Origin: Dehalococcoidia bacterium | Lineage (GTDB): Bacteria > Chloroflexota > Dehalococcoidia > GIF9 > JAUXIO01 | NCBI GenBank assembly: GCA_030620975.1 | Contig: JAUXIO010000006.1 | Span: 1 to 42,880, forward strand | Direction of reading: 5' to 3' | Length of the DNA: 42,880 nucleotides | Part shown: piece after piece, positions 19,034-29,635 of the stretch | How positions within the stretch are numbered: position 1 is the stretch's first letter | Layout: each line of letters opens with the position of its first letter | The notes under the pieces: generated by a model | Told to the model about the DNA's origin: nothing | Seen by the model: only the letters and a program-made list of their open reading frames with translations | Database searches by the model: none | Program-made: the position numbers and the translations under genes

Positions 19034-20695
19034 CTATGAATCTTTAAGCAAGCTCTCAATCACGGTTGACACAACTTCCCTAGGTACGTCTTTTTTAACT
19101 GTCACCTTGCCAATATCATCAAGTAGCACCCAGCGTATCTCCCTTCCCTCCACTTTTTTATCCAGCTCCATTGCCCTCAATACCGCTGTTACATCCACTC
19201 CAGGGCAACTGACAGGTAAACCAAATCGGCAAATAAGCTCCTGCTGGCGTCGTGCAGCCTCAGCAGGCAAGAGTTCTAACCGCTGGCTGAGCCTAGCTGC
19301 TCCCGTCATACCAATAGCTACCGCTTCACCATGGAGAAAACGCTCATACCGAGTGGCTGACTCCAACCCATGGGCAATAGTATGCCCATAATTTAAAATG
19401 ATGCGCCTTCCTCTTTCCTTTTCATCCTCACTGACAAGTCTCGCTTTAATGCTGGCGCTGCGGGTAATTGCTTTGCTGACAACATCCGGTGCTAACTTAA
19501 CCAGTTTATCCACATTGGCTTCAAGAAAACTAAAGAGTTTCGTATCAAGGATCAAGCCATACTTGATAACTTCAGCCCAGCCCGAGGTCAGCTCACGCTG
19601 GGATAAAGTGGTCAGGGTTTGAATATCGATAAGGACAAGGCGTGGCTGATAAAAGGCACCGATAAGATTCTTCCCTCGGGGGTGATTGACGGCTACCTTG
19701 CCACCGATGCTGGCATCAACCATCGCCACTAAGCTGGTGGGCACCTGTAGCCAAGGCAAGCCCCTCAAGAAAGTAGCTGCCACAAATCCAGCCAGGTCGC
19801 CGACCATGCCACCACCCAAGGCAACAACAACATCGTCTCTCTCCACACGATGTTCTACCAGGAAATCATAAATTCTCACTGCATAGTCCATGCTCTTTGT
19901 CATCTCACCCGGTGGCACTACAAAGGAATTAACTTTAAAGCCGGCGCCCTCTAGAACCTTTATTACTCGATTTCCATAAATGGAGAAAACAGTTTCATCG
20001 CCGATCAGGTTAGCCACACCAGATAAACCCAGCTGCCTCATTTTCTCTCCAAGTGTATCCAATAGACCCCAGCCGACATAAATGGGATAGCATTCGGTAG
20101 CCGTTCTTACCTTACAGGCAAGGTCGGGCTGGCTCTTATCTTCCCAATAGCAGCTTACACAACGCCAGCCCCTTATCACCTCCTCAGCTACTTCACTAAC
20201 GGCCAAGTTATCGGTATGAACCGTCCAGTCAGCCATAGCATAGTAAGACTGACGTGAACTCTTAAGCTGTTCAATGCGCTCCAAGGGCTTATTGCCAGAC
20301 AGAAGAGGACGAACCACAGGATTAGAGCTATAAACAGTGTCTTCAAGCAGACGATGATAAATGGTCTCCGCTTTAGCCTCAAGGCAAATGACTACCCCGC
20401 TTTCAATAAGTAAGCTGCGATTTACCGGGTCAAGAATAGCACCGCCGCCAGTAGCGATAACAGCTTGCTTCTGCTGACAAGCCTTTGCTATTGCCTGCCG
20501 CTCCAGCTCCCGAAAAGCACTCTCGCCTTGCTGCTCAAAGATCTCAGGGATAGTTTTGCCACTCGCCTTAGCTATTTCATCATCGCTATCGATGGGGCTC
20601 CAATTCAAACGATTAGCCACTTCCCTAGCTACTAATGATTTGCCAGTAGCTGAAAAACCTATGAGAAAAATATTATCAACCCGCCGCTCAGTCAT
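19034..20695 (-). CDS. aroKB: Bifunctional shikimate kinase/3-dehydroquinate synthase fusion
   Basis: N-terminal P-loop LIGFSATGKS, DSDDEI, FRELERQ, TGGGAIL (AroK). C-terminal GGGMVGDLAGFVAATFLRG, PTSLVAMVDASIGGKVAVNH, LNYGHTIAHGLE (AroB). Single uninterrupted frame. Confidence 0.95.
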   Translation of the reverse strand: MTERRVDNIFLIGFSATGKSLVAREVANRLNWSPIDSDDEIAKASGKTIPEIFEQQGESAFRELERQAIAKACQQKQAVIATGGGAILDPVNRSLLIESGVVICLEAKAETIYHRLLEDTVYSSNPVVRPLLSGNKPLERIEQLKSSRQSYYAMADWTVHTDNLAVSEVAEEVIRGWRCVSCYWEDKSQPDLACKVRTATECYPIYVGWGLLDTLGEKMRQLGLSGVANLIGDETVFSIYGNRVIKVLEGAGFKVNSFVVPPGEMTKSMDYAVRIYDFLVEHRVERDDVVVALGGGMVGDLAGFVAATFLRGLPWLQVPTSLVAMVDASIGGKVAVNHPRGKNLIGAFYQPRLVLIDIQTLTTLSQRELTSGWAEVIKYGLILDTKLFSFLEANVDKLVKLAPDVVSKAITRSASIKARLVSEDEKERGRRIILNYGHTIAHGLESATRYERFLHGEAVAIGMTGAARLSQRLELLPAEAARRQQELICRFGLPVSCPGVDVTAVLRAMELDKKVEGREIRWVLLDDIGKVTVKKDVPREVVSTVIESLLKDS

Positions 20696-21861
20696 AATCT
20701 ACGAGAGGGAATAGAATTTAGGTAGTTATGATAATTGGCTAAAGCCTCATCAAGGCAATCTCCGCCAAACTTCTCAAGTAAGGCATCAGCCAAAACAATG
20801 GCCAGCATCGCCTCAGCAATTATTCCTGCTGAAGGGACAACACAAATATCGCTGCGCTCATAATGAGCTTTAGTTACTTCTCCGCTATGAAGGTCTACAG
20901 AAGGTAGCGGTTTGCCAAGAGTGGCAATAGGCTTAACCACAGCCCGAACCACAATGGGTTCCCCATTGCTCATGCCACCTTCGATTCCCCCAGCTCGATT
21001 AGTAATGCGCCGCCACAGAGACCCCGCTTTTTCTGAATTGGTTTGAATTACATCGTGAGCTTGAGAACCTTTAAGTTTAGCTAAACTGAAGCCAGCGCCA
21101 ATCTCCACTCCCTTTACCGCATTAATACTCATTATTGCCTGTGCGATTTTGCCGTCAAGGCGGCGATCCCACTGGACATGACTCCCCAATCCAATGGGCA
21201 CACCGGCAGCAATCACTTCAAAAATGCCACCAAGGGTATCTCCGTTAGCTTTGGCCATATCAATAGCCTTCATCATTTCCTTTCCAACTTCAGCATCAGC
21301 ACAGCGAACCGGTGAAACTTCCACCCGCTGCCAATCAACGGGTCCGCCACTTCTTATCCGATGACTGCCGATAGCTAATGTATGACTATAAATGGCAATG
21401 CCAAACTCACTGAGAAATCTTCTAGCTACGGCTCCAACAGCTACCTTAGCTGCCGTCTCTCGAGCACTAGCCCGTTCCATAATTGGTCGGATATCCCCAA
21501 CACCATATTTAACTACCCCGGCTAAATCGGCATGCCCCGGGCGGGGGGTAGTTACAGGTTCCACCCTCCTTTCCACAGGGGCAACGCTCATAGCTTCCCG
21601 CCAATTTTCCCAGTCGCGATTCCATATCAAGAGAGCAATGGGACTGCCCATAGTAAGTCCATGGCGTACCCCCGAGATAATCTCGACTTCATCCCGTTCT
21701 ATTTCCATACGAGAGCTGCGTCCATAGCCCATCTGACGACGCTTGAGGTCCCGGTTTATGTATTTCTCATCAATGGGCAAACCAGCCACTATCCCATCTA
21801 CTATAGTCACCAAGCCCTTCCCATGAGATTCACCAGCGGTAATAAAACGAAATTGTCCCAT
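20692..21861 (-). CDS. aroC: Chorismate synthase
   Basis: AGESHGKGL, RRQMGYGRSSRMEIE, RPGHADLAGVVKYG, ASARETAAKVAVGA, GGMSNGEPIVVRAVVKP. Confidence 0.97.
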   Translation of the reverse strand: MGQFRFITAGESHGKGLVTIVDGIVAGLPIDEKYINRDLKRRQMGYGRSSRMEIERDEVEIISGVRHGLTMGSPIALLIWNRDWENWREAMSVAPVERRVEPVTTPRPGHADLAGVVKYGVGDIRPIMERASARETAAKVAVGAVARRFLSEFGIAIYSHTLAIGSHRIRSGGPVDWQRVEVSPVRCADAEVGKEMMKAIDMAKANGDTLGGIFEVIAAGVPIGLGSHVQWDRRLDGKIAQAIMSINAVKGVEIGAGFSLAKLKGSQAHDVIQTNSEKAGSLWRRITNRAGGIEGGMSNGEPIVVRAVVKPIATLGKPLPSVDLHSGEVTKAHYERSDICVVPSAGIIAEAMLAIVLADALLEKFGGDCLDEALANYHNYLNSIPSRRL

Positions 21862-21882
21862 AGCACATCTCCTTCTGCCCCT

Positions 21883-22797
21883 TCATTGATAGCAAGGCTC
21901 AGGATAGGTACAGCCTAAAGTCTCCAAAAGAAAGTAATTTTCTGCTCCCAATAAGCGCATTTGAATAAGACTGTACCACTCGTCCAATGTCATACCCAGA
22001 AGTGACCATAAGGACGGAGCCTCAAGTTTATAATATTCTACCTGTGGTTGCTCAATGCCAGCTAATTGTGCCGCTAAATCTATAGCCTTCTGAACTCCGC
22101 CTAATCCATCAACTAGCCCCAGCTTCTTAGCCTGAATGCCGGTATAAAGTTGACCTGTGGCTAAACTCCTGACCTTTTCTCGGCTCAAACCTCTGCCCTC
22201 AGCCACTACTTCAATAAATTGCTCATAATACTGGTCAACTAGTTCTTGCATAATCTCCTTCTCTTCAGGAGTTAATTCTCTCAATCCAGCATACATATCT
22301 TTATATTTACCACCTTTAAAGGTCTGCATTTCAATTCCCAATTTATCATACAGTCCCTTAATATTTGGTATCTGGCTAATAACACCAATACTCCCAGTCA
22401 ATGTGCCGGAAAGAGCTACAATCTTATCAGCTCTAGCTGAAATATAATAACCGCCCGAGGCTGCCATATCCCCCATGCTAACTACAATGGGTTTTTCCTT
22501 TTTAACCCTATCCATCTCATTCAGAATCTCCTGGCAAGCGGCTACGGTACCTCCCGGGCTCTCCACCTGAATGACGATTGCCTTCACGGTTCCATCCCGT
22601 TCTGCCTTGGTCAATTGCTCTCGAACTAACTCTGGGGTGATGGCACTGCCCAGAAAAAAGCTAGATTTCGCTTGAATGGGACCACTTAAGGAAATCACGG
22701 CAATTTTACCTCCCCCCGATATACAGCCAAGAGGAACTAACATAACTAGGAGTAGCAACATAGCCAAACCAACAACTGCTACTTTTCTCTTTTCCAT
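21883..22797 (-). CDS. sppA: Signal peptide peptidase SppA (short form)
   Basis: N-terminal hydrophobic anchor; VESPGGTVAACQEI, MGDMAASGGYYISARADKIVALSGTLTGSIGVI; 19-nt overlap with aroE. Confidence 0.94.
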   Translation of the reverse strand: MEKRKVAVVGLAMLLLLVMLVPLGCISGGGKIAVISLSGPIQAKSSFFLGSAITPELVREQLTKAERDGTVKAIVIQVESPGGTVAACQEILNEMDRVKKEKPIVVSMGDMAASGGYYISARADKIVALSGTLTGSIGVISQIPNIKGLYDKLGIEMQTFKGGKYKDMYAGLRELTPEEKEIMQELVDQYYEQFIEVVAEGRGLSREKVRSLATGQLYTGIQAKKLGLVDGLGGVQKAIDLAAQLAGIEQPQVEYYKLEAPSLWSLLGMTLDEWYSLIQMRLLGAENYFLLETLGCTYPEPCYQ

Positions 22798-23675
22798 TTT
22801 CCCTCCCCTTTTTCGTTTAATGACCGTGCTGCCACCTTAAACATTATGTCAAGCGGTGCCTGCCTACCCGTCCATAACTCAAAAGAGGCCGCGCCTTGAT
22901 ACACCAACATGGGCAAGCCGCCGAGGGTACGAGCCCCTACTCCTTTGGCTAAGGTCAGTAGCGGCGTTTGTGGTGGATTATACACCAAGTCATAGACTAA
23001 GCTGTCCTCGGGAATCAAGTGGGCCGTTAAAGGTGATTCTCCCTCCTCCGAGCCGTATTTCATTCCCATCACGGTGCAATTGACTACTAAACGACAGCGA
23101 CTAAGCATTCTAGCAAGCGGTGCTTCTTGCCATGGGATAGCAACCAGCTCTAATTCCAACCCCGCCTTATCAGCATAGTTTCCTAAAGCAGCTACTAAGG
23201 ACTGAGCTCGCTCGAAAGTACGGTTAGCAATAGTAAGCGAAACCACCTCTTCCTTCAGCAAGGCGAAGCTTACCGCCTTGGCCACCCCACCAGCACCTAG
23301 GATTACCACCCGCTTGCCTCTAGGCCTAAATCTTCCTTCACCGTGTAATGCCCTGAGAAAACCATGAGTATCAGTATTAAAACCTACAAGCTTGTTATTA
23401 CGTTTAGCTACGGTATTAATGGCACTAACTAAGCCAGCCCACTCGTCAATCTCATCCACTAAAGGGAGAACCGCCTCCTTATAAGGTGCAGTTACATTTG
23501 CCCCTAAATTCTGAGGTTGTCGCAACTTACTTACTGTAGCTTTCAATGCCTCTGGTTTTGTTTCCCACGTCTCATAGCAAATATCAAGCTGATGGTAATC
23601 CAAAGCAGCTTGCTGAAACTCGGGAGAAACCGAATGTTCTAGGGGGTAACCAACAAGACCGATGAATTTTGTCAT
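22779..23675 (-). CDS. aroE: Shikimate dehydrogenase
   Basis: GYPLEHSVSPEFQQAAL, GANVTAPYKEAV, AINTV, VILGAGGVAKAVSFAL. Confidence 0.95.
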   Translation of the reverse strand: MTKFIGLVGYPLEHSVSPEFQQAALDYHQLDICYETWETKPEALKATVSKLRQPQNLGANVTAPYKEAVLPLVDEIDEWAGLVSAINTVAKRNNKLVGFNTDTHGFLRALHGEGRFRPRGKRVVILGAGGVAKAVSFALLKEEVVSLTIANRTFERAQSLVAALGNYADKAGLELELVAIPWQEAPLARMLSRCRLVVNCTVMGMKYGSEEGESPLTAHLIPEDSLVYDLVYNPPQTPLLTLAKGVGARTLGGLPMLVYQGAASFELWTGRQAPLDIMFKVAARSLNEKGEGKWKREK

Positions 23676-24094
23676 TAATCGGAAACTTTTAGACTATCTA
23701 GGAATCCTTGTAAAATAAGAGCGGCGGCGGCGGCATCACATTGGGCCTTCCTTTTACTCCTCTTCTTTCCGGCGTTTATCATTAACCTTTCAGCAGCCAC
23801 GGTAGACAGACGTTCATCCCACATCTCTACGCTGATTCCACCACATTCGGGAAATTTACTAATAAAAGCCTTCACCTTCTCAACTTCTTTACCAGCTCTA
23901 CCATCCAAAGAATACGGCAAACCGACCACGATACGCTCTACCTGATACTGCTGGACAAGCTCAAAAATAGCTTCTATGCTCATCTCATCGTCATCCCCAC
24001 TAATAGTAGTCAGAGGAGTAGCCAAGATCCCATCAGCATCACTCACCGCTACCCCTATTCTTTTCCCGCCAATGTCCAGCCCCAAATTGCGCAT
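23675..24094 (-). CDS. ruvX: Putative pre-16S rRNA nuclease YqgF/RuvX
   Basis: LGLDIGGKRIGVAVSD, VVGLPYSLDG, WDERLSTVAAER, DAAAAALILQGFLD. Confidence 0.93.
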   Translation of the reverse strand: MRNLGLDIGGKRIGVAVSDADGILATPLTTISGDDDEMSIEAIFELVQQYQVERIVVGLPYSLDGRAGKEVEKVKAFISKFPECGGISVEMWDERLSTVAAERLMINAGKKRSKRKAQCDAAAAALILQGFLDSLKVSD

Positions 24095-24095
24095 A

Positions 24096-26714
24096 TTAAG
24101 TCCCTTGAATTAACCTCTTTACCGTTCTCAGGGCCTCATCAAGCTTATTCTTATCTCTACCGCCAGCTTGAGCCAACCCCGCTTTGCCCCCACCACCACC
24201 ACCAGTGATTTTAGCTACCTGCTTAACTATCTCAGCGGCATGAAAGCCCCTAGCTACAAGGTCGGGAGTAACTACAGCCAAAAAATTTGGCTTATCGCCA
24301 TAAACCGTCCCCAAAACCACCACAGCACTTCTTAATCGGTCACGCAATAAATCTCCCATCTCCCTGATAACGGGCATGGTAAGTGGTGGCACTCTGGCAG
24401 ACAGAACGGTTATCCCCATAACCTGCTCCGTTTGACCAAGCAATGATTCTGCAACTCTTCGAGATAACTCTTTTTCCAACGATAAAGAGCGTTTGTGCTC
24501 CGCCTCCAATTCAGCGACAGCAGCTCTTACTTTACTGGAAACTTCAGCTAATGAACTGCCTACGTCTTGAGCGATGTCTTCCAAAGCAGAAAAACGCTTC
24601 TCAACTAGGCTTAAAGCACTTCTTCCAGTAACCGCTTCAATACGACGCAAGCCAGACCCGATGCTGCCCTCACTAACTACAAGAAAAATGCCAATTTCCC
24701 CAGTTGATTCAACATGAGTACCACCACAAAGCTCAGCACTTATCGGAGGTTCACCAATTTCCACCACCCTAACCACCTCCCCGTACTTCTCTTCAAAAAG
24801 AGCAATAGCGCCTTCATCTATAGCTTGTTTATAAGGAATAATCTTACCTTTCATAGGTAAGTTCTGGCGCATCTTCTCATTAACCCAATCTTGGATGTTT
24901 ACAAGCTGCTCTTTAGTAATCACGGCTAGATGAAAGAAATCAAATCTGAGCCGTTCTGGAGCTACCAATGAACCCTTCTGATGAACATGGCTTCCCAATA
25001 TCTGGCGTAGAGCCGCTTGAAGAAGATGGGTAGCAGTATGATTGCGAGCAATATCAAGCCGACGCTCAATATCAATCTCTGCCTCAACTTCATCGCCAAC
25101 AGAAATACTGCCTTCAACAACCCGCCCCTGATGAATAATCGCTTCTAAAGGACCCCTAATTGTATTTGAAATAATTGCCTTGCCCTTAGAGCACCGTATT
25201 TCCCCGGTATCCCCCACTTGCCCTCCCATGTCACCATAAAATGGAGTCTTATTTAATATTATGTCAACATCATCACCTTTTGCAGCTGTTACTGCCGGTT
25301 GAGTTTTTATTCTCAAATCAAGAACCTTCGACTTGGAATTATTTAGTTCATAGCCTACAAACTCCGTCTCAAGCTTCGGTCCCAAGCCAGTCGCCGTGCT
25401 AAGAGTAACGCTGAACTTCCGACTTTCCCTAGCCCGCTGCCGCTGCCGCTCTATTTCAGCTTCGAAGCCCTTAAGGTCAATAGATAGACCTCTTTCCTTA
25501 GCAATCTCAGTGGTTAACTCTACAGGGAAACCATAGGTATCATAAAGCCTAAAAGCCTCCTCCCCAGAAATCCAATCCTGCTTTCGGCTGATTGCCTCAT
25601 TCATGAGTTTATCCAGCAGGTTAAGCCCGACATCTAGAGTAGTAATAAACCTTTCCTCTTCCGTTTTAGTGATTCCCCCGATGAGCTTTCGGTTGGTTAC
25701 TAACTCAGAATATACATGCCCCATTTTATCAACGGTAGTCTCAGCAACTTCAGAAAGAAAGGGCTTCTCCAATCCCAATCTCCTGCCAAAAAGAGAAGCC
25801 CGACGTAATACTCGGCGCAATACGTAACCTCTACCTTCATTGGCTGGTAAAACGCCATCGGCAATGAGAAAGGCAATACTCCGACTATGCTCAGCTACAA
25901 TTCTAATAGCCCGGTCAACCTCCCCACTGTCTCCATAGCATTTTCCAGCCAGTTTACAAATCTCCTGCACCAGAGGCAAAAAAAGTTCGGTATCGTAAAC
26001 TGAAGGTCTGCCCTGAGTGGCAGCCAAGGTTCTTTCTAACCCCATCCCAGTATCAATATTAGGCTTAGGCAGGGGAGCGCGTTTCCCATCACTATCCTGA
26101 TTGTATTGAGTGAACACCAAATTCCAAATTTCAGAAAACCGCCCACAATCACAGCCGGGATTACACTCAGGCTTACCACAACCGACTTCCTCACCAAAGT
26201 CATAGTGAATTTCACTGCAGGGCCCACAAGGCCCCGAATCCCCAGCCGGACCCCAAAAGTTATCTTCCTCACCAAATCTCAATATTCTTTCCTCGGGAAC
26301 TCCGTTCTCCCGCCAGTAGTTAAAAGCCTCATCATCATCAAGATAAACAGTTACCCACAAGCGCTCTGGCGAGAGTTTTAAACGCAGGGTAACAAATTCC
26401 CACGCCCAAGAGATAGCCTCCCGCCTAAAGTAATCGCCAACGCTAAAATTGCCCAGCATCTCAAAAAAAGTAAGATGCTTATTATCACCTACCAAATCTA
26501 TATCGGTGGTGCGAAAGCATTTCTGACAGGAAGCCAAGCGCGGATTTTCAGGAACGGCTAACCCTAAGAAATAAGGCTTAATTTGTACCATACCAGCACT
26601 GGTTAGCAATAAGGTTGGATCATCGTGAGGAATTAAAGAAGAGCTGGGAATAACCTTATGTCCCTTCTCCTGGAAAAAATGAAGGTAGTTTTGCCTGATT
26701 TCATCACTGGTCAA
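24096..26714 (-). CDS. alaS: Alanyl-tRNA synthetase
   Basis: SSSLIPHDDPTLLLTSAGMVQIKPYF, NHTATHLLQAALRQILGSHVHQKGS, CGGTHVESTGEIG, GGGGGGKAGLAQAGG. Confidence 0.98.
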   Translation of the reverse strand: MTSDEIRQNYLHFFQEKGHKVIPSSSLIPHDDPTLLLTSAGMVQIKPYFLGLAVPENPRLASCQKCFRTTDIDLVGDNKHLTFFEMLGNFSVGDYFRREAISWAWEFVTLRLKLSPERLWVTVYLDDDEAFNYWRENGVPEERILRFGEEDNFWGPAGDSGPCGPCSEIHYDFGEEVGCGKPECNPGCDCGRFSEIWNLVFTQYNQDSDGKRAPLPKPNIDTGMGLERTLAATQGRPSVYDTELFLPLVQEICKLAGKCYGDSGEVDRAIRIVAEHSRSIAFLIADGVLPANEGRGYVLRRVLRRASLFGRRLGLEKPFLSEVAETTVDKMGHVYSELVTNRKLIGGITKTEEERFITTLDVGLNLLDKLMNEAISRKQDWISGEEAFRLYDTYGFPVELTTEIAKERGLSIDLKGFEAEIERQRQRARESRKFSVTLSTATGLGPKLETEFVGYELNNSKSKVLDLRIKTQPAVTAAKGDDVDIILNKTPFYGDMGGQVGDTGEIRCSKGKAIISNTIRGPLEAIIHQGRVVEGSISVGDEVEAEIDIERRLDIARNHTATHLLQAALRQILGSHVHQKGSLVAPERLRFDFFHLAVITKEQLVNIQDWVNEKMRQNLPMKGKIIPYKQAIDEGAIALFEEKYGEVVRVVEIGEPPISAELCGGTHVESTGEIGIFLVVSEGSIGSGLRRIEAVTGRSALSLVEKRFSALEDIAQDVGSSLAEVSSKVRAAVAELEAEHKRSLSLEKELSRRVAESLLGQTEQVMGITVLSARVPPLTMPVIREMGDLLRDRLRSAVVVLGTVYGDKPNFLAVVTPDLVARGFHAAEIVKQVAKITGGGGGGKAGLAQAGGRDKNKLDEALRTVKRLIQGT

Positions 26715-26773
26715 TTTTTAGTCACCTTTGCCGATTTTAAAGGATGCCAGTGTAGCTGTCAATTTGCAGTAGC

Positions 26774-26803
26774 TTAACATTGAGAGCCAAAGTAATGTAT
26801 ATT
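26774..26803 (+). promoter_or_regulatory. Putative promoter for lepA (TTAACA-18-TATATT)
   Basis: Hexamers 26774-26779 and 26798-26803 with 18-nt spacer. Confidence 0.45.
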
Positions 26804-26818
26804 AGCATGGATGTTAAA

Positions 26819-28645
26819 ATGAGGCAGAATCATATTAGAAACTTCTGTATTATCGCTCACATTGACCACGGTAAATCAACACTAGCTGACCGCTTACTAG
26901 AGCTTACCGGCACCATCCCCAAGCAACAAGTACGAGAGCAAATCATGGATCAGATGGAGCTAGAAAGGGAAAGGGGCATCACCATCAAAGCTAAAGCAGT
27001 GCGGATGAATTATAAAACCGATGGTAAAGAATACCAGTTAAACCTTATCGATACACCAGGACACGTTGATTTTACCTATGAAGTATCACGTAGTTTAGCA
27101 GCCGTCGAAGGAGCCATCTTGGTGGTTGATGCTACCCAGGGCATTCAAGCTCAGACCCTAGCCAATGTTTATATCGCTCTTGAACATACACTCCAAATAA
27201 TTCCCGTAGTTAACAAGATCGATTTAGCCAATGCCGAACCAGATAGAGTAGCTAAAGAGTTGAAAGACACATTGGGCTTTGCCCCCAACGAAGTCATCTT
27301 TATTTCAGCCAAAAAGGGTAAAGGGATAGAGAAGGTCTTAGAAGCTATTATTCAACAAATACCTCCTCCTCGAGGTGAATCCAATGCACCATTGCGAGCT
27401 TTAATTTTTGACTCCAAATATGACCCATATAAGGGAGTTATCGCCTTTGTTCGAATCATTGATGGCACTGCCCAAGTGAATCAACAATTGCAGCTAATGT
27501 CCAGCAGTAGGCTCATAGAAGCCTTGGAAGTCGGTATTCTTAGGCCAGAAATGACCCAACTACCTGCTCTGAAAACCAGCGAGGTGGGTTATATTGCCAC
27601 TGGCCTTAAGAATGTAACTGACTACCAAGTAGGCGATACCATCACTTGCGCTGAACAGCCAGCCTCTCGATCCCTTCCCGACTACCGCCAGGTGAAGCCC
27701 ATGGTCTTTGCCGGCCTTTATCCCATTGAAAACAAGCACTATCCACTCCTCCGCAATGCACTTGGCAAGCTTAAGCTAAGTGATGCTTCCCTGACCTATG
27801 AGCCGGAGAGCAGCATCGCTTTAGGCTTTGGCTTTCGCTGTGGTTTTCTTGGTCTGTTACACATGGAGATAGTACGTGAGCGCCTAGAGAGAGAATACGG
27901 CTTGAACTTATTAACTACAGCTCCAAATACAGCTTATCAGGTGCTTAAAAGAGATGGCGCAGTGGAGATGATAGATAACCCGGCAAAATTGCCGCCTGTC
28001 AACGAAATTGCTGAAATGCGCGAACCATGGATGTCTATCAGCATTATTACCCCAAGCAAATATATTGGCGCCGTGATGGAGTTAGTATCCCGCTATCGGG
28101 GAGAATACCAACAAATGGAATATTTAGGGGGAGCCGGCGAGGAAAAACCACTAGTCTGGCAGCGAGTCCTGCTTAAGTATGAAATCCCTTTAAGCTCCAT
28201 ATTGATTGATTTCCATGACAAACTCAAGTCATGCACCCAGGGTTATGCTTCACTGGACTACACCTTGTCAAACTACAAGCCAGCTCATCTGGTGAAACTG
28301 GAAATGCTGGTTAATAATCAGCCCGTAGATGTCCTTTCTCGCATCATCCCCGCTGACAAAGCATTTCAGGAGGGAAAAGCCACAGTAAACAAACTGAGAA
28401 GTCTCATCCCAAGACAACTCTTTGATGTAGCTATTCAAGCAGCTGTAGGACAGAGAGTGATCGCTCGGGAAACAATTAAAGCTTTGCGAAAGAATGTGCT
28501 AGCCAAATGCTACGGAGGCGACGTCACTCGTAAGCGCAAATTACTGGAGAAGCAGGCCGAAGGGAAAAAGCGACTCAAAAAGATAGGGCAAGCAGAAATT
28601 CCCCAGGAGGTTTTTACTGCAATGCTGAGGTCTGACAATCTTTAG
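26819..28645 (+). CDS. lepA: Elongation factor 4 (LepA); probable start at M14 of the listed ORF
   Basis: [59 protein letters not shown]; upstream ORF extension lies over the putative promoter. Confidence 0.96.
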   Translation: MRQNHIRNFCIIAHIDHGKSTLADRLLELTGTIPKQQVREQIMDQMELERERGITIKAKAVRMNYKTDGKEYQLNLIDTPGHVDFTYEVSRSLAAVEGAILVVDATQGIQAQTLANVYIALEHTLQIIPVVNKIDLANAEPDRVAKELKDTLGFAPNEVIFISAKKGKGIEKVLEAIIQQIPPPRGESNAPLRALIFDSKYDPYKGVIAFVRIIDGTAQVNQQLQLMSSSRLIEALEVGILRPEMTQLPALKTSEVGYIATGLKNVTDYQVGDTITCAEQPASRSLPDYRQVKPMVFAGLYPIENKHYPLLRNALGKLKLSDASLTYEPESSIALGFGFRCGFLGLLHMEIVRERLEREYGLNLLTTAPNTAYQVLKRDGAVEMIDNPAKLPPVNEIAEMREPWMSISIITPSKYIGAVMELVSRYRGEYQQMEYLGGAGEEKPLVWQRVLLKYEIPLSSILIDFHDKLKSCTQGYASLDYTLSNYKPAHLVKLEMLVNNQPVDVLSRIIPADKAFQEGKATVNKLRSLIPRQLFDVAIQAAVGQRVIARETIKALRKNVLAKCYGGDVTRKRKLLEKQAEGKKRLKKIGQAEIPQEVFTAMLRSDNL

Positions 28646-28657
28646 AAGATTATGCCT

Positions 28658-29635
28658 CTAGTTATGTCGCTTTTCAAAAACGAAGGCAGCGGCGCCAATT
28701 ACTCCGGCATCATCTCCAAGCTGAGCGGGAACAATGTTTACTCTCCCAGCTGGCAACTGGAAAGCTCTCTCCCCTACCACCCGTCGAGCTGGTTCAAGGA
28801 GCATGTCTCCCATATGAGCCATACCCCCACCAACAACAATCTTCTCAGGATTGAAAATGTTGACCAGATTTGTCATGCCTATGCCTAAATAATTGGCCGC
28901 CTTAGCTACAACTTCACAAGCTAGATGATCCCCATTCCGCGCTGCCACACCAACAATTTCAGCCGTAATATTCTCAAATCTACCCTCAGCAAGTTCGGCA
29001 AGAGAACTCTTCTCCCCTCGGTTAATGCGACTTACTGCCTCATTAGCCACGGCTGTACCCGAAGCTAAAGCTTCCAGACAACCAAAATTACCACAGTTAC
29101 ACCGCGGTCCATCAGCCTCTATGATCATATGGCCTATCTCCCCAGCGCAGCCATCAACTCCAGAATAAAGTTCACCACCAATAATAATCCCACCGCCAAT
29201 TCCCGTACTCACAGTGAGGTAGATCAAATTATCCACGTCTCTACCCGCTCCGTAACGATGTTCACCCAAAGCCGCAGCGCTAGCATCATTAATGAGGTAA
29301 ACAGAAACGCCCAATTTACTCTTCACAATATCTCGCAAGGGAATATTGTGCCAACCAGGGAGGTTGGGAGAGGCAGTCACTAATCCCCTCCTTGCATCTA
29401 AGATTCCAGCAGTAGCAATACCCACCCCCACCAACTGAGAAATTCCTAGTTTAGCTTTATCCAAAATATAGCTAATCGTAGCCAATAACCTATTTATTAC
29501 TGACTCTGGCCCCTCCTTGGCTAAAGATAAGCAGTATTCTCGTTGTATTATGTCACCTTGGGCTGAAACTAATGCAGCAAGAACCTTAGTGCCACCCAAA
29601 TCTACAGCCAAAACTGGTGATTTATTTCTTGACAT
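28658..29635 (-). CDS. ROK-family glucokinase-like protein
   Basis: AVDLGGTKVLAAL, GHMIIEADGPRCNCGNFGCLEALASG ROK zinc motif. Confidence 0.93.
   Translation of the reverse strand: MSRNKSPVLAVDLGGTKVLAALVSAQGDIIQREYCLSLAKEGPESVINRLLATISYILDKAKLGISQLVGVGIATAGILDARRGLVTASPNLPGWHNIPLRDIVKSKLGVSVYLINDASAAALGEHRYGAGRDVDNLIYLTVSTGIGGGIIIGGELYSGVDGCAGEIGHMIIEADGPRCNCGNFGCLEALASGTAVANEAVSRINRGEKSSLAELAEGRFENITAEIVGVAARNGDHLACEVVAKAANYLGIGMTNLVNIFNPEKIVVGGGMAHMGDMLLEPARRVVGERAFQLPAGRVNIVPAQLGDDAGVIGAAAFVFEKRHN

Noticed and set aside
26780-26818. TTG/ATG starts upstream of Lep[10 protein letters not shown]
   Set aside because: This stretch lies between and over promoter-like hexamers and is not part of the conserved LepA N-terminus.
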